Assembly (NCBI RefSeq): GCF_011040495.1
Contig: NZ_CP049037.1
Span: 1,302,001 to 1,366,000, forward strand
Direction: 5' to 3'
DNA length: 64,000 nt
DNA from: Pseudohalocynthiibacter aestuariivivens
GTDB lineage: Bacteria; Pseudomonadota; Alphaproteobacteria; Rhodobacterales; Rhodobacteraceae
The notes beneath the pieces are model-generated. The model was not told where the DNA came from and ran no database searches. It saw only the letters and a program-made list of their open reading frames with translations. Of this stretch, positions 19,496 through 29,171 are shown one piece after another (position 1 is the stretch's first letter; each line of letters opens with the position of its first letter). Both the position numbers and the translations under genes were made by a program.

Positions 19496-20926
19496 ATGGC
19501 CAGCGCAAAAGAACCAAGTTTCCGTGAGAGTGTCGATCTGATGTTCAACCGCGCGGTGGCGCTGATGGACCTGCCCCCGGGACTGGAAGAAAAGATCCGG
19601 GTTTGCAACGCGACATACACGGTGCGCTTCGGCGTCCGCCTGCGCGGGCAGATCCACACCTTCACCGGCTATCGCTCGGTTCATTCGGAACATATGGAAC
19701 CGGTCAAGGGCGGCATCCGCTACGCGATGGGCGTCAACCAAGATGAGGTCGAGGCGCTTGCCGCGCTGATGACCTACAAATGTGCTTTGGTAGAGGCACC
19801 TTTTGGTGGCTCCAAGGGTGGGTTGCGCATCGATCCGCGTGAATGGGACGAACATGAACTGGAACGGATCACCCGCCGCTTTGCCTACGAACTGGCCAAA
19901 CGCGACCTGATCCACCCCAGCCAGAACGTTCCGGCCCCCGACATGGGCACGGGCGAGCGCGAAATGGCGTGGATCGCCGACCAGTACCGCCGGATGAACA
20001 CCACTGACATCAACAGCCGCGCCTGCGTCACTGGCAAACCCGTGAATGCCGGTGGCATTCAGGGCCGGACCGAGGCCACGGGCCGGGGTGTGCAGTATGC
20101 ATTGCAGGAATTTTTCCGCCATCCCGAAGACATCAAGGCCGCAGGCCTGAGCGGCACGCTCGATGGCAAGAAGGTCATCGTGCAGGGCCTCGGCAACGTG
20201 GGATACCACGCGGCCAAATTCCTGAGCGAAGAAGACGGCTGCGTGATCACCGGGATCATCGAGCGTGATGGCGCATTGGTGAATGAAAAGGGTCTCAACG
20301 TCGAAGCAGTGCACAGCTGGATCGCCAAACATGGCGGTATCACGGGGTATGCGGACGCCAAACATATCGAGAACGGTGCGAGCGTTCTAGAAAGCGCCTG
20401 CGATATTCTGATACCCGCCGCACTGGAGGGGGTCATCCACATGGACAATGCCGCCAACATTCAGGCCCCGCTGATCATCGAGGCGGCGAATGGCCCGGTG
20501 ACCGCGGGTGCAGATGAAATACTGCGCGAGAAGGGCTGTGTCATCATCCCTGATATGTTTGCCAACGCGGGCGGTGTGACGGTGTCCTATTTCGAGTGGG
20601 TCAAGAACCTGAGCCATATCCGGTTTGGCCGGATGGGACGACGTCAGGAAGAGGCGCGCCACCAGTTGCTGGTCGATGAACTGGAAACGCTGAGCGCAGA
20701 CAAAGAACTGGGCTGGACCCTGACCGATGGGTTCAAACAAAAGTACCTGCGTGGTGCCGGCGAGCTGGAGCTTGTGCGCTCGGGTCTGGACGATACGATG
20801 CGCGCCGCCTACCAGTCGATGCGCGAGACATGGCACGGACGCAAGGATGTAAACGATCTGCGCACTGCGGCCTATCTGGTCTCGATCGACAAGGTCGCAT
20901 CGAGCTACCGCGCACTGGGCCTCTAA
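19496..20926 (+). CDS. gdhA: Glutamate dehydrogenase (Glu/Leu/Phe/Val dehydrogenase family)
   Basis: The 476-residue enzyme has the substrate-binding VKGGIRYAMGVNQDEVEALA, the catalytic-lysine region TYKCALVEAPFGGSKGGLR and the Rossmann motif VIVQGLGNVGYHAAKFL. It interconverts glutamate and 2-oxoglutarate plus ammonia in the cytoplasm. Length and spacing fit NAD(P)-dependent hexameric GDHs. It starts after GGGAGGGACCAA and ends before a strong hairpin terminator, so it is probably transcribed alone. Coenzyme choice cannot be fixed from the motif alone. Confidence 0.92.
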   Translation: MASAKEPSFRESVDLMFNRAVALMDLPPGLEEKIRVCNATYTVRFGVRLRGQIHTFTGYRSVHSEHMEPVKGGIRYAMGVNQDEVEALAALMTYKCALVEAPFGGSKGGLRIDPREWDEHELERITRRFAYELAKRDLIHPSQNVPAPDMGTGEREMAWIADQYRRMNTTDINSRACVTGKPVNAGGIQGRTEATGRGVQYALQEFFRHPEDIKAAGLSGTLDGKKVIVQGLGNVGYHAAKFLSEEDGCVITGIIERDGALVNEKGLNVEAVHSWIAKHGGITGYADAKHIENGASVLESACDILIPAALEGVIHMDNAANIQAPLIIEAANGPVTAGADEILREKGCVIIPDMFANAGGVTVSYFEWVKNLSHIRFGRMGRRQEEARHQLLVDELETLSADKELGWTLTDGFKQKYLRGAGELELVRSGLDDTMRAAYQSMRETWHGRKDVNDLRTAAYLVSIDKVASSYRALGL

Positions 20927-20950
20927 GGCGCCCTCACCTGCAAAACGAAA

Positions 20951-20983
20951 AATGGGCGGCCCCGGATTGGCCGCCCATTTCAT
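20951..20983 (+). terminator. Rho-independent terminator after glutamate dehydrogenase
   Basis: A perfect 11-bp stem (AATGGGCGGCC at 20951-20961, GGCCGCCCATT at 20969-20979) with a 7-base loop is followed by a short T-rich tail. It starts 24 bases past the gdh stop. Confidence 0.8.
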
Positions 20984-21173
20984 TTGTAGATGATGATCTG
21001 TCAGGGTGCGGTCGGACCGAACGCTCCGCGCGCGTCTTGGGATACCCTTTGAAGAACACGAAGAAACCGATCGCCAACAGCCGGTCCGTGCTGCCCCTTC
21101 GGTTAACGGCCATGGCGGTTGCATTTCGCGCCGCGAATTGATCAAGTCGGTGTGACCAACAGGGAGACAGCGC

Positions 21174-22427
21174 ATGGGCTTTTCAGGCTGGCGCGTTCTA
21201 AAGGAAGGGCTGTCCGGCAACCGTGGCTGGGACGCACATTGGCGCGATGCAGCGCCAAAGGATGCCTACGATGTCGTAATCATCGGCGCGGGCGGTCACG
21301 GGCTGGCCACTGCGTATTACTTGGCCAAGAACCACGGCATCACCAATGTCGCAGTGTTGGAAAAGGGTTATCTCGGCGGCGGTAACGTGGGGCGCAACAC
21401 AACCATCGTGCGCGCCAACTACATGATGCCCGGCAACTCTGAATTTTATTCGCATTCACTCAAACTGTGGGAGGGCATGGAGGCTGACCTCAACTATAAC
21501 GTCATGCACTCACAACGCGGGCAGATCGTGCTGTTTCATTCCGACGGTCAGCGAGATGCAGGTGCGCGACGCGGCAACGCAATGATCAATCAGGGCGACG
21601 ATGCAGAGTTGCTTAGCCGTGCCGATGTGCGCCGGATGCTCCCTTACCTCGATTACGACAATGCACGGTTCCCGATCTATGGCGGCCTCTTGCAACGGCG
21701 GGCCGGGACCGCGCGGCATGATGCTGTGGCATGGGGCTACGCCCGCGGGGCGAGCGATCGGGGCGTCGACCTGATCCAGAACTGCGAAGTGACAGGCATT
21801 GATATCGAGGCAGGGACTGTCAAAGGTGTGCAGACCACGCGCGGCGCGATCAAGGCCAAGAAGGTGGCAATCATTGTCGCTGGCCGTTCGGGGCAGGTTG
21901 CGGCGATGGCGGGCATGCGACTGCCAATCGAGAGCCACGTCTTGCAAGCCTTTGTCACAGAGGGGCTGAAACCCTGCATTAACCATGTCGTCAGCTTCGG
22001 CATGGGGCATTTCTATATTAGCCAATCGGATAAGGGCGGGCTGGTGTTTGGCGGCGATCTGGATTTCTACGCCTCCTATGCGGCGCGCGGCAACCTGCCG
22101 ATGGCCGAGCATGTGATGGAAGCGGGCATGACCCTGATGCCGATGATCGGCAAGGCCAAGGTGCTGCGCAGTTGGGGCGGCATCATGGACATGACGCCCG
22201 ACGGCTCGCCCATTATCGACAAGACTGGCACCGACGGGCTCTATATTGATTGTGGCTGGTGCTACGGTGGGTTCAAGGCAGTCCCCGGATCCGGCTATTC
22301 AATGGCCCATCTGGTGGCAACGGATACGCATCACGAACCCGCAGCGCGATATCGGCTGGATCGGTTTCGTACCGGGCGGGGATTGATGGATGAGGAGGGA
22401 ACCGGTGCGCAGCATAATCTACACTAG
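21174..22427 (+). CDS. soxB: Sarcosine oxidase, beta subunit
   Basis: The 417-residue flavoprotein starts MGFSGWRVLKEGLSGNRGW and has the FAD-binding motif DVVIIGAGGHGLATAYYLAK, followed by EKGYLGGGNVGRNTTIVRAN. The C-terminal DEEGTGAQHNLH is typical of heterotetrameric sarcosine oxidase beta chains. This subunit oxidises sarcosine (N-methylglycine) to glycine, passing the methyl group as a C1 unit. ATG 21174 follows CAGGGAGACAG. It is the first gene of soxB-(unknown)-soxD-soxA-soxG and overlaps the unknown gene by 23 bases. Confidence 0.95.
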   Translation: MGFSGWRVLKEGLSGNRGWDAHWRDAAPKDAYDVVIIGAGGHGLATAYYLAKNHGITNVAVLEKGYLGGGNVGRNTTIVRANYMMPGNSEFYSHSLKLWEGMEADLNYNVMHSQRGQIVLFHSDGQRDAGARRGNAMINQGDDAELLSRADVRRMLPYLDYDNARFPIYGGLLQRRAGTARHDAVAWGYARGASDRGVDLIQNCEVTGIDIEAGTVKGVQTTRGAIKAKKVAIIVAGRSGQVAAMAGMRLPIESHVLQAFVTEGLKPCINHVVSFGMGHFYISQSDKGGLVFGGDLDFYASYAARGNLPMAEHVMEAGMTLMPMIGKAKVLRSWGGIMDMTPDGSPIIDKTGTDGLYIDCGWCYGGFKAVPGSGYSMAHLVATDTHHEPAARYRLDRFRTGRGLMDEEGTGAQHNLH

Positions 22428-22914
22428 CCTCGCAATCGCCCTGACCGGCATGGCCACCGCGCAGCAAGGTCCGACACCGGGCTGTTATGCGCGAGAATAC
22501 AGTCAGGCGCATCTGGATAAGTATCCCGATCAGGTGGCACGCGCCGTTTGGCTGTGGATTCAGGATCAGGATTTTACCGGCACCCCGGAACGACACGCTT
22601 GGCTGCTCGTCGATTTTGCCAATCAAGGTCATGTCAAACGCGATGGACATGGTGCCCAACGGCTTGATCAAGGGTTGGTTTGCTTTGAAACCGGCGAAGG
22701 GCACAAGGGATGCGCGGTGGATTGCGATGGCGGATCGTTTGTCGTCACACGCGAAACTGACAGCGCCCTCACCATCGCAACCGAAGGCCTTTGGGTTGGC
22801 GATACAGAAGAGTGCGGCGGTGCCATCAACATTGCGGAATTTCCCGGTACACAAGTCAAATATCGGCTGAACCGGGTCGACGAAGTGCAGTGTATGGCTC
22901 AGGTAGAGAACTGA
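22405..22914 (+). CDS. Secreted hypothetical protein inside the sarcosine oxidase operon
   Basis: The 169-residue product has an N-terminal signal peptide (RSIIYTSLAIALTGMATA, cut before QQGPTPG) and about five cysteines in the mature part, consistent with a periplasmic, disulfide-bonded protein. I do not recognise its family. GTG 22405 is chosen because GAGGAGGGA lies just upstream; ATG 22390 would place the ribosome site inside the gene. It overlaps the soxB end and ends 1 base before soxD, so it is embedded in the operon. Most sox operons run soxB-soxD directly, so the insertion is notable. Confidence 0.72.
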   Translation: MRSIIYTSLAIALTGMATAQQGPTPGCYAREYSQAHLDKYPDQVARAVWLWIQDQDFTGTPERHAWLLVDFANQGHVKRDGHGAQRLDQGLVCFETGEGHKGCAVDCDGGSFVVTRETDSALTIATEGLWVGDTEECGGAINIAEFPGTQVKYRLNRVDEVQCMAQVEN

Positions 22915-22915
22915 T

Positions 22916-23188
22916 ATGCGGTTGATTTGCCCCATCTGCGGTGCCCGCGACCGCCGCGAGTTCACTTACATGGGCGACGCCGTTGCACTGGAGCGGCCAG
23001 AACCCGATGCTGGACCGCAGGCGTGGGATGACTACCTGCATAACCGCGACAACCCTGCGGGCACGACCCGCGACCTGTGGTATCACGAAAGCGGTTGCAC
23101 CGCATGGATCGTCGTGACCCGGAACACGGTCACGCACGAGGTTTACGGCACCGAACTTGCCAGCAGTCTGGCTGAGGCACGGCCATGA
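22916..23188 (+). CDS. soxD: Sarcosine oxidase, delta subunit
   Basis: The 90-residue subunit shows the zinc-binding signature CPICGARDRREF near the N-terminus and WYHESGCTAWIVVTRNT further on, with ligands Cys, Cys, His and Cys. It is a structural zinc protein at the interface of the heterotetrameric enzyme. The stop overlaps the soxA start by 4 bases (ATGA). Length agrees with the family (about 90-110). Confidence 0.93.
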   Translation: MRLICPICGARDRREFTYMGDAVALERPEPDAGPQAWDDYLHNRDNPAGTTRDLWYHESGCTAWIVVTRNTVTHEVYGTELASSLAEARP

Positions 23189-26109
23189 GGATCGACGGGA
23201 AGGGCCAGATTGATCGCACACAGCCGATCAACTTTACCTTCGATGGACACCGCTATCAGGGATTCGCGGGCGATACGTTAGCATCTGCTCTTCTGGCGAA
23301 TGATATTCGTCTGATGGGCCGCTCGTTCAAATATCACCGCCCGCGTGGTGTACTGACCGCAGGCAGCGAGGAACCGAACGCCCTTGTGACCACGGGTCTT
23401 GGCCCGGCGCAGGAACCAAATGTGCGTGCCACCACGCTGGAATTGCACGAGGGGTTAATTGCACGCAGCCAGAACCGCTGGCCTTCGCTGGGCTGGGACG
23501 TAATGGCCGTCAATGATCTGGCCGCACCCTTTCTCGGGGCCGGGTTTTACTACAAGACATTCATGTGGCCGCGCAAATTTTGGGAAACGGTCTATGAGCC
23601 GATCATCCGCCGCGCAGCGGGTCTGGGGGCCTTGTCCGGCGACGCGCCGTCTGAGAAATACGAGCGCGCATGGGCGCATTGCGATCTACTGGTGATCGGT
23701 GCAGGTCCGGCGGGTCTGATGGCCGCACAGGTGGCGGCAGAGGCCGGGGCCGACGTGATCATCGTCGATGAGGACACCCACCCCGGCGGGCGTTTAAAAT
23801 CTGAACAGTTGGAAGTGGACGGCATACCGGGGGCGCAATGGGCGACCGATCTGGCCGATGATCTGGCCGCCATGTCCAATGTCCGGATCATGGTGCGCAC
23901 GACTGTAACGGGCGCATATGATGGTGGCACCTATGGCGCTCTGGAACGTCTGGCACCGGACCAGGCGGCACGCCCCGGTGCCCCGTGCGAATGTTTCTGG
24001 CGGATCGTGACCAAACGTTGCATTCTTGCAGCTGGCGCGATGGAGCGCCCTGTGGCGTTTCAGAACAATGATCGCCCCGGCATTATGATGGCCAGCGCCG
24101 TGCGCAGCTATCTCAATCGTTGGGGCGTCGCGGCGGGGCGCAACGTGGCTGTGTTCGGCAACACCGACGATGCACACCGGACAGCGGCAGACCTGATCGC
24201 GGCAGGCATTCATGTCAGCGCCTTGATCGATGCGCGCCACCACGCCACGACCGATCTTGACGTGCCGTTCTACGCAGGTGCGCAGGTATGCAATGCCGAG
24301 GGCAGAAAGGGGCTGGAGGCCATCACCATCAGTCGCGCATCGGGCATGGACAAGGTGCAGACCGAATGCCTTGCGATGTCGGGCGGCTGGAACCCGACAG
24401 TGCATTTGACCTGCCACATGAACGGGCGGCCGGTCTGGAACCCGGACATTGCCGCGTTTGTGCCCAGCGACGGGGCCATACCGGGGATGATCACGGCCGG
24501 CGCATGCCGGGGCGATTTCTCGACTCGCGCCTGTCTGGAAAGCGGCGCAACGGCAGCGGCAGAGGTGCTGGTGGAGTTGGGGCTGAAGGCGCCGCAGATC
24601 GACATCCCCAAGGCCGAAGACAGCACCTATGACATCACCCCACTCTGGGCCGTGCCGGGCAAAGGGCGCGCATGGCTGGATTTCCAGAACGATGTGACGG
24701 TCAAGGACGTGAAACAGGCCGCCACCGAAAATTTCCGCTCTGTCGAGCATATGAAACGTTACACCACCCAGGGCATGGCCACGGATCAGGGCAAGAGTTC
24801 CAACGTGGCCGCCCTCGCGGTGCTGGCCGACGCCACCGGGCGCGGTATCCCAGAAACGGGCACAACCACATTCCGCCCTCCTTATGTGCCTGTCGCAATC
24901 GCCGCGATGGGGTCAGGCGCGCAGGGCAAGGGGTTCGCTCCGGAACGTTTTATGACCAGCCACGTCGCGACGGTCGAACGCAACGCGCCGATGATCGAAG
25001 CGGGTTTATGGTATCGGCCCAGCTACTTCCCTCAGAAAGGCGAGACTCATTGGCGGCAATCCTGTGACCGCGAAGTGAACATGGTGCGCGGTGCGGTTGG
25101 CGTGGCCGATGTCTCGACCTTGGGCAAGATCGATATTCAGGGGCCCGATGCCGCCGTGCTGCTTGATTTGGTCTACACCAACATGATGTCGACGCTAAAG
25201 GTGGGGCGCGTGCGTTATGGGCTGATGCTGCGTGAGGATGGCCATGTCATGGACGATGGCACATGCGCGCGGATAGGTCAGGCACACTATTTGCTAACCA
25301 CCACGACGGCGGCGGCGGGACAGGTGATGCGACATCTGGAATTCGTGCATCAATGCCTTGTTCCGCATCTGGATGTGCGGATCATGTCGGTGACGGAACA
25401 ATGGGCACAATTTGCCATCGCCGGGCCGAAATCCCGCACCCTGCTGGACGATCTTCTGGGCGCAGAAAATCCCGAACTGCCATTTATGGGATGCGGTCGG
25501 GTCTCTCTGGGCGATATCAGCGCGCGCCTCTTCCGCATTTCGTTCTCGGGAGAGCACGGCTATGAGCTGGCTGTTCCGGCACGTTATGGCGACGCCCTGT
25601 TTCGCGATCTGCTGACCCGCGCCGAGGCACTGGACGGCGGCCCCTACGGTATGGAGGCCCTGAATGTTCTGCGCATCGAAAAGGGGTTCATCACCCATGC
25701 AGAAATCCACGGGCGCATCACGGCGGGCGACATCGGTATGGCCCGGATGATCAGCGCCAAAAAGGATTGCATCGGCAAGGCGGCGGCAGCGCGCCCTGGA
25801 TTGATCGAGGACGGGCGCGAGCAATTGGTCGGTTTGACGCCGGTTGGAGCGGTCAAGGAACTGACCAGCGGCGCGCATCTGTTCAATCAGGGGGACGATG
25901 CCGTGCGCAGCCATGATCAGGGTTACATCACCTCCGTCGGGTTCTCACCGACATTCGGCTGTTTTCTGGGGCTTGGGTTCCTCCGCGATGGCCTTGACCG
26001 ACATGGCGAGGTGGTGCGCATGGTCGATCATCTGCGCGGCGTCGAAACCTTGGTCGAAGTGCAGGATCCCGTTCAGTTCGACCCGGATGGAGGCCATACT
26101 CGTGACTGA
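23185..26109 (+). CDS. soxA: Sarcosine oxidase, alpha subunit
   Basis: The 974-residue subunit has an N-terminal ferredoxin-like domain (FTFDGHRYQGFAGDTLASAL), a central NAD-binding domain with LLVIGAGPAGLMAAQVAAEA (about residues 171-190), and a C-terminal aminomethyltransferase (GcvT-like) domain that takes the methyl group to tetrahydrofolate as 5,10-methylene-THF. Domain order and length match known alpha chains. It overlaps soxD by 4 and soxG by 8 bases. The operon feeds glycine and C1 units from betaine breakdown. Confidence 0.95.
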   Translation: MRIDGKGQIDRTQPINFTFDGHRYQGFAGDTLASALLANDIRLMGRSFKYHRPRGVLTAGSEEPNALVTTGLGPAQEPNVRATTLELHEGLIARSQNRWPSLGWDVMAVNDLAAPFLGAGFYYKTFMWPRKFWETVYEPIIRRAAGLGALSGDAPSEKYERAWAHCDLLVIGAGPAGLMAAQVAAEAGADVIIVDEDTHPGGRLKSEQLEVDGIPGAQWATDLADDLAAMSNVRIMVRTTVTGAYDGGTYGALERLAPDQAARPGAPCECFWRIVTKRCILAAGAMERPVAFQNNDRPGIMMASAVRSYLNRWGVAAGRNVAVFGNTDDAHRTAADLIAAGIHVSALIDARHHATTDLDVPFYAGAQVCNAEGRKGLEAITISRASGMDKVQTECLAMSGGWNPTVHLTCHMNGRPVWNPDIAAFVPSDGAIPGMITAGACRGDFSTRACLESGATAAAEVLVELGLKAPQIDIPKAEDSTYDITPLWAVPGKGRAWLDFQNDVTVKDVKQAATENFRSVEHMKRYTTQGMATDQGKSSNVAALAVLADATGRGIPETGTTTFRPPYVPVAIAAMGSGAQGKGFAPERFMTSHVATVERNAPMIEAGLWYRPSYFPQKGETHWRQSCDREVNMVRGAVGVADVSTLGKIDIQGPDAAVLLDLVYTNMMSTLKVGRVRYGLMLREDGHVMDDGTCARIGQAHYLLTTTTAAAGQVMRHLEFVHQCLVPHLDVRIMSVTEQWAQFAIAGPKSRTLLDDLLGAENPELPFMGCGRVSLGDISARLFRISFSGEHGYELAVPARYGDALFRDLLTRAEALDGGPYGMEALNVLRIEKGFITHAEIHGRITAGDIGMARMISAKKDCIGKAAAARPGLIEDGREQLVGLTPVGAVKELTSGAHLFNQGDDAVRSHDQGYITSVGFSPTFGCFLGLGFLRDGLDRHGEVVRMVDHLRGVETLVEVQDPVQFDPDGGHTRD

Positions 26110-26653
26110 GCTTATCGCCAGAACACCCTGTCAGGGTTTATTGCCGATCGACATCGGTGATCTTGCCCTATCCGAAGCACACGTGGGAACGATCACGTCG
26201 ATCAGCCCCTATAAGGGCAAGGATGATGCGGCATCCGCGTCGCTGAAGGCAGCGCATGGGATGGCGTTTCCCGCGCCGAACCGTACAACCGGCAAGGAAG
26301 GCAACCGCGCGGTTTGGTTCGGCCAGCGTCAGGCGTTGCTGATCGGTCCTGCTCCTGATCCGGTACTCGTCGATCACGCGGCACTCACGGATCAGTCCGA
26401 CGGTTGGGCTGTGGTCCGCCTGACCGGGCCGGGGGCAGCGAATGTGCTGGCACGGCTGGTCCCTCTTGATCTGCGTGACCGGCATTTCAGGACGGGGCAC
26501 GCGGCACGCACCGACCTGATGCACATGAACGCCTCACTGACACGCATCGGCGTACAAAGTTGGCAGATCATGGTCTTTCGCGCTTTTGCGCAGACACTCG
26601 CCCATGATCTGAAAACTGCGATGCAGGGCGTTGCGGCCCGTGCAGGGGTCTGA
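26102..26653 (+). CDS. soxG: Sarcosine oxidase, gamma subunit
   Basis: The 183-residue subunit reads TELIARTPCQGLLPIDIGDL at its start and VRLTGPGAANVLARLVPLDL in the middle, both recognisable in SoxG. It has a GcvT-like N-terminal fold and stabilises the tetramer. GTG 26102 follows GGAGG at 26089-26093 inside the soxA end; ATG 26087 is an in-frame alternative. It closes the sox operon. Confidence 0.88.
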   Translation: MTELIARTPCQGLLPIDIGDLALSEAHVGTITSISPYKGKDDAASASLKAAHGMAFPAPNRTTGKEGNRAVWFGQRQALLIGPAPDPVLVDHAALTDQSDGWAVVRLTGPGAANVLARLVPLDLRDRHFRTGHAARTDLMHMNASLTRIGVQSWQIMVFRAFAQTLAHDLKTAMQGVAARAGV

Positions 26654-26695
26654 CAGGATGGTAGCCTGAAACGCCACACCAGTCAGGGTATCGCC

Positions 26696-27001
26696 ATGTT
26701 CCGCACCGCCGCCATCGTCTCGCTCGTTCTCTTGGTGCCCGCAAGTGCCTATGCCACAGATGATAAGGCAGCCAATTGCGCCGCCACGGCTGGCATCGTT
26801 TCGCACGCTGTCGGCGAGCGCAACGGCGGCAATACACAAGAAGGCGCCACAGATTTCCTGACTTCTGACGAGGGTGGGATCGAAGAGAAATATGACGCGG
26901 CAGTGCCAATGCTGGTCGAATGGGTTTACACCCTGCCCGAGGATCAACTCACTGATGAAGCGGCCACCGCGTTTGAAAAGGCATGTCTGGCGCATAACTG
27001 A
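26696..27001 (+). CDS. Small secreted hypothetical protein, 101 aa, two cysteines
   Basis: The product has a clear signal peptide (FRTAAIVSLVLLVPASAYA) and a mature part of about 80 acidic residues with one cysteine near its start (KAANCAATAG) and one near its end (KACLAHN), which could form a disulfide in the periplasm. No named family is recognised. It lies between soxG and dnaG on the same strand but 42 and 110 bases from them. Its layout is like that of the protein encoded at 31254-31556, on the other side of dnaG-rpoD. Confidence 0.65.
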   Translation: MFRTAAIVSLVLLVPASAYATDDKAANCAATAGIVSHAVGERNGGNTQEGATDFLTSDEGGIEEKYDAAVPMLVEWVYTLPEDQLTDEAATAFEKACLAHN

Positions 27002-27111
27002 GTCACAATGACGATCCCGTAGGGTGCGCGGCAGTTCCGCGATCACACCACGCGGCACATCTAATCGCACCCCATCTTGGCTATGGCGCCGACTCAGCCC
27101 ATATTAGTGCA

Positions 27112-29055
27112 ATGTCTTTGCCCCCCGGTTTCCTAGATGAATTGCGTACGCGTACCTCGCTGACCCATGTGGTCGGACGCAAGGTGATGTGGGACAATCG
27201 AAAGTCGAATCCCGGCAAAGGCGATATGTGGGCCCCCTGCCCGTTCCACCACGAGAAAACCGCCAGTTTTCACGTGGATGATCAAAAGGGGTTCTATTAC
27301 TGCTTTGGGTGTCACGCCAAGGGCGACGCGATCAGCTTTGTCCGCGAAACCGAGAACGTTGAATTTATCGACGCTGTGCGCATTCTGGCAGGTGAGGCAG
27401 GCATGCCCATGCCCGAACGCGACCCGCAGGCTCGGGCCAAGGCGGACAAGCGCACCCAACTCATCGAGGTGATGGAACACGCTGTGCAGCATTTCCGCCT
27501 CGCGTTGAAAACGGGTGCCGGGGCGGCAGCGCGCGCGTATCTGGACCAGCGTGGACTGGACGCCGTCACACAGGACCAGTTCGAAATCGGTTTTGCGCCG
27601 GATGGCTGGCAGAACCTCTGGGACCACCTGACCGGGAAAGGCACGACACCCGAGTTGATCATGGAGTGCGGCCTCGCCCGCCCCAGCACCAAGGGCGGCA
27701 AGCCCTATGATGTGTTCCGCAACCGCATCATGTTTCCGATCCGTGATGCACGCGGGCGCTGCATCGCGTTCGGCGGACGCGCGATGGACCCAAACGACAA
27801 CGCCAAGTACCTCAATTCACCCGAAACCGAGCTGTTCGACAAATCTCGTACCCTGTACAATTATGCGCCCGCCCGCGAAGCTACGGGTAAAGGCGCGCCG
27901 CTGATCGTGGCCGAAGGTTACATGGACGTGATCGCGCTATCTCAGGCTGGCTTTGGCGCCGCTGTGGCCCCGCTGGGCACAGCCATTACCGATAACCAGT
28001 TACAGTTGCTGTGGCGCGTCACGGATGAACCGATCATGGCGCTGGACGGGGATCGCGCCGGGCTGGCCGCCGCGCATCGGGTGATTGATCTGGCACTGCC
28101 ATTGCTGGAGGCGGGCAAATCCCTGCGCTTTGCCCTGATGCCCGAAGGCAAGGATCCCGATGATATCCTGCGCGCCGAAGGCAAGGGCGCTGTGCAAAAA
28201 CTGCTGGAAGGCGCCCTGCCGATGGTGCAACTGTTGTGGCAGCGCGAGACCGAAGGGCGGGTTTTCGACAGCCCTGAGCGCAAGGCCGCGCTGGACAAGG
28301 TACTGCGAGAGAAAATCAAACTGATCCGTGATCCTTCGATCCGCACCCATTACGGTCAAGCGATCAAAGATTTGCGTTGGCAACTGTTTTCGCCGCGCAA
28401 AGGCCCGCGGAAAAATGGCGATCCCCGGTGGACAAAACCCGAAATGTCCGCCCGCGCCAGCACAAAATCCTCCATGTTGGCGACGTCCGGCAACCGCGCA
28501 CAAGACCATATGCGTGAGGCAGTGATCCTTGCGTCTCTGGTGGCGACACCTGAAATCTGCACCCAGTTCGAAACCCCGCTTGAACATCTGGAATGCCGCG
28601 ACCCACTGCACGCACAACTACGCGACCTGCTGTTGCATCATGCCGCAAATGGCAGCGATACCCTTCGCGCTGAAATAGACCGGTCTCTGGGGTCCGACAC
28701 CCTTGAAAAGTTGATGACACTGCCCCATGTCGCCATAACACCGCCAGTGCGCCAACCCGGCAACGCCGAGCTTGCCCAGATGACAGTTGCCGAGGAACTG
28801 GCCAAAATTGCCGCGACACGTGGCTTGAAGGCCGAAATCGTGGACGCTGCGGAAGATATGATGGGTCTTGCCGATGAGGCCGTGACATGGCGCCTGGGAC
28901 AAGCCGCAGAAGCACGCAACCGGGCCGTGCGCAGCCAGCACGAAGACAAGGCTGAATATGACTTCGCCGAGAACGGCGCGCGAATCAATCGTGGTGAGCG
29001 CGAGGAATTTGATGCACTTCTGGACAAGATCAGCTTCTCCAAAACGCGCCGTTGA
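27112..29055 (+). CDS. dnaG: DNA primase
   Basis: The 647-residue primase has the N-terminal zinc finger (CPFHHEKTASFHV with YYCFGCHAKGD), the RNA-polymerase core and the TOPRIM motif LIVAEGYMDVIALSQAGFG with a following LDGDRAGLAA metal-binding segment, then a helicase-interacting C-terminus. It makes RNA primers at the replication fork. The start is ATG 27112 with only a weak ribosome site. rpoD follows after 116 bases, the usual dnaG-rpoD pairing, without rpsU in front. Confidence 0.96.
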   Translation: MSLPPGFLDELRTRTSLTHVVGRKVMWDNRKSNPGKGDMWAPCPFHHEKTASFHVDDQKGFYYCFGCHAKGDAISFVRETENVEFIDAVRILAGEAGMPMPERDPQARAKADKRTQLIEVMEHAVQHFRLALKTGAGAAARAYLDQRGLDAVTQDQFEIGFAPDGWQNLWDHLTGKGTTPELIMECGLARPSTKGGKPYDVFRNRIMFPIRDARGRCIAFGGRAMDPNDNAKYLNSPETELFDKSRTLYNYAPAREATGKGAPLIVAEGYMDVIALSQAGFGAAVAPLGTAITDNQLQLLWRVTDEPIMALDGDRAGLAAAHRVIDLALPLLEAGKSLRFALMPEGKDPDDILRAEGKGAVQKLLEGALPMVQLLWQRETEGRVFDSPERKAALDKVLREKIKLIRDPSIRTHYGQAIKDLRWQLFSPRKGPRKNGDPRWTKPEMSARASTKSSMLATSGNRAQDHMREAVILASLVATPEICTQFETPLEHLECRDPLHAQLRDLLLHHAANGSDTLRAEIDRSLGSDTLEKLMTLPHVAITPPVRQPGNAELAQMTVAEELAKIAATRGLKAEIVDAAEDMMGLADEAVTWRLGQAAEARNRAVRSQHEDKAEYDFAENGARINRGEREEFDALLDKISFSKTRR

Positions 29056-29171
29056 GGTCACTTGGGGAATAATACTTAACAAAAACAGGGTAAACGGGTT
29101 GCGAATCAGTACACGAAACTGATGATTCGTTTCTAGCGAATCACCCGCGCCTCAGCTCTCAGGAGAATTTC

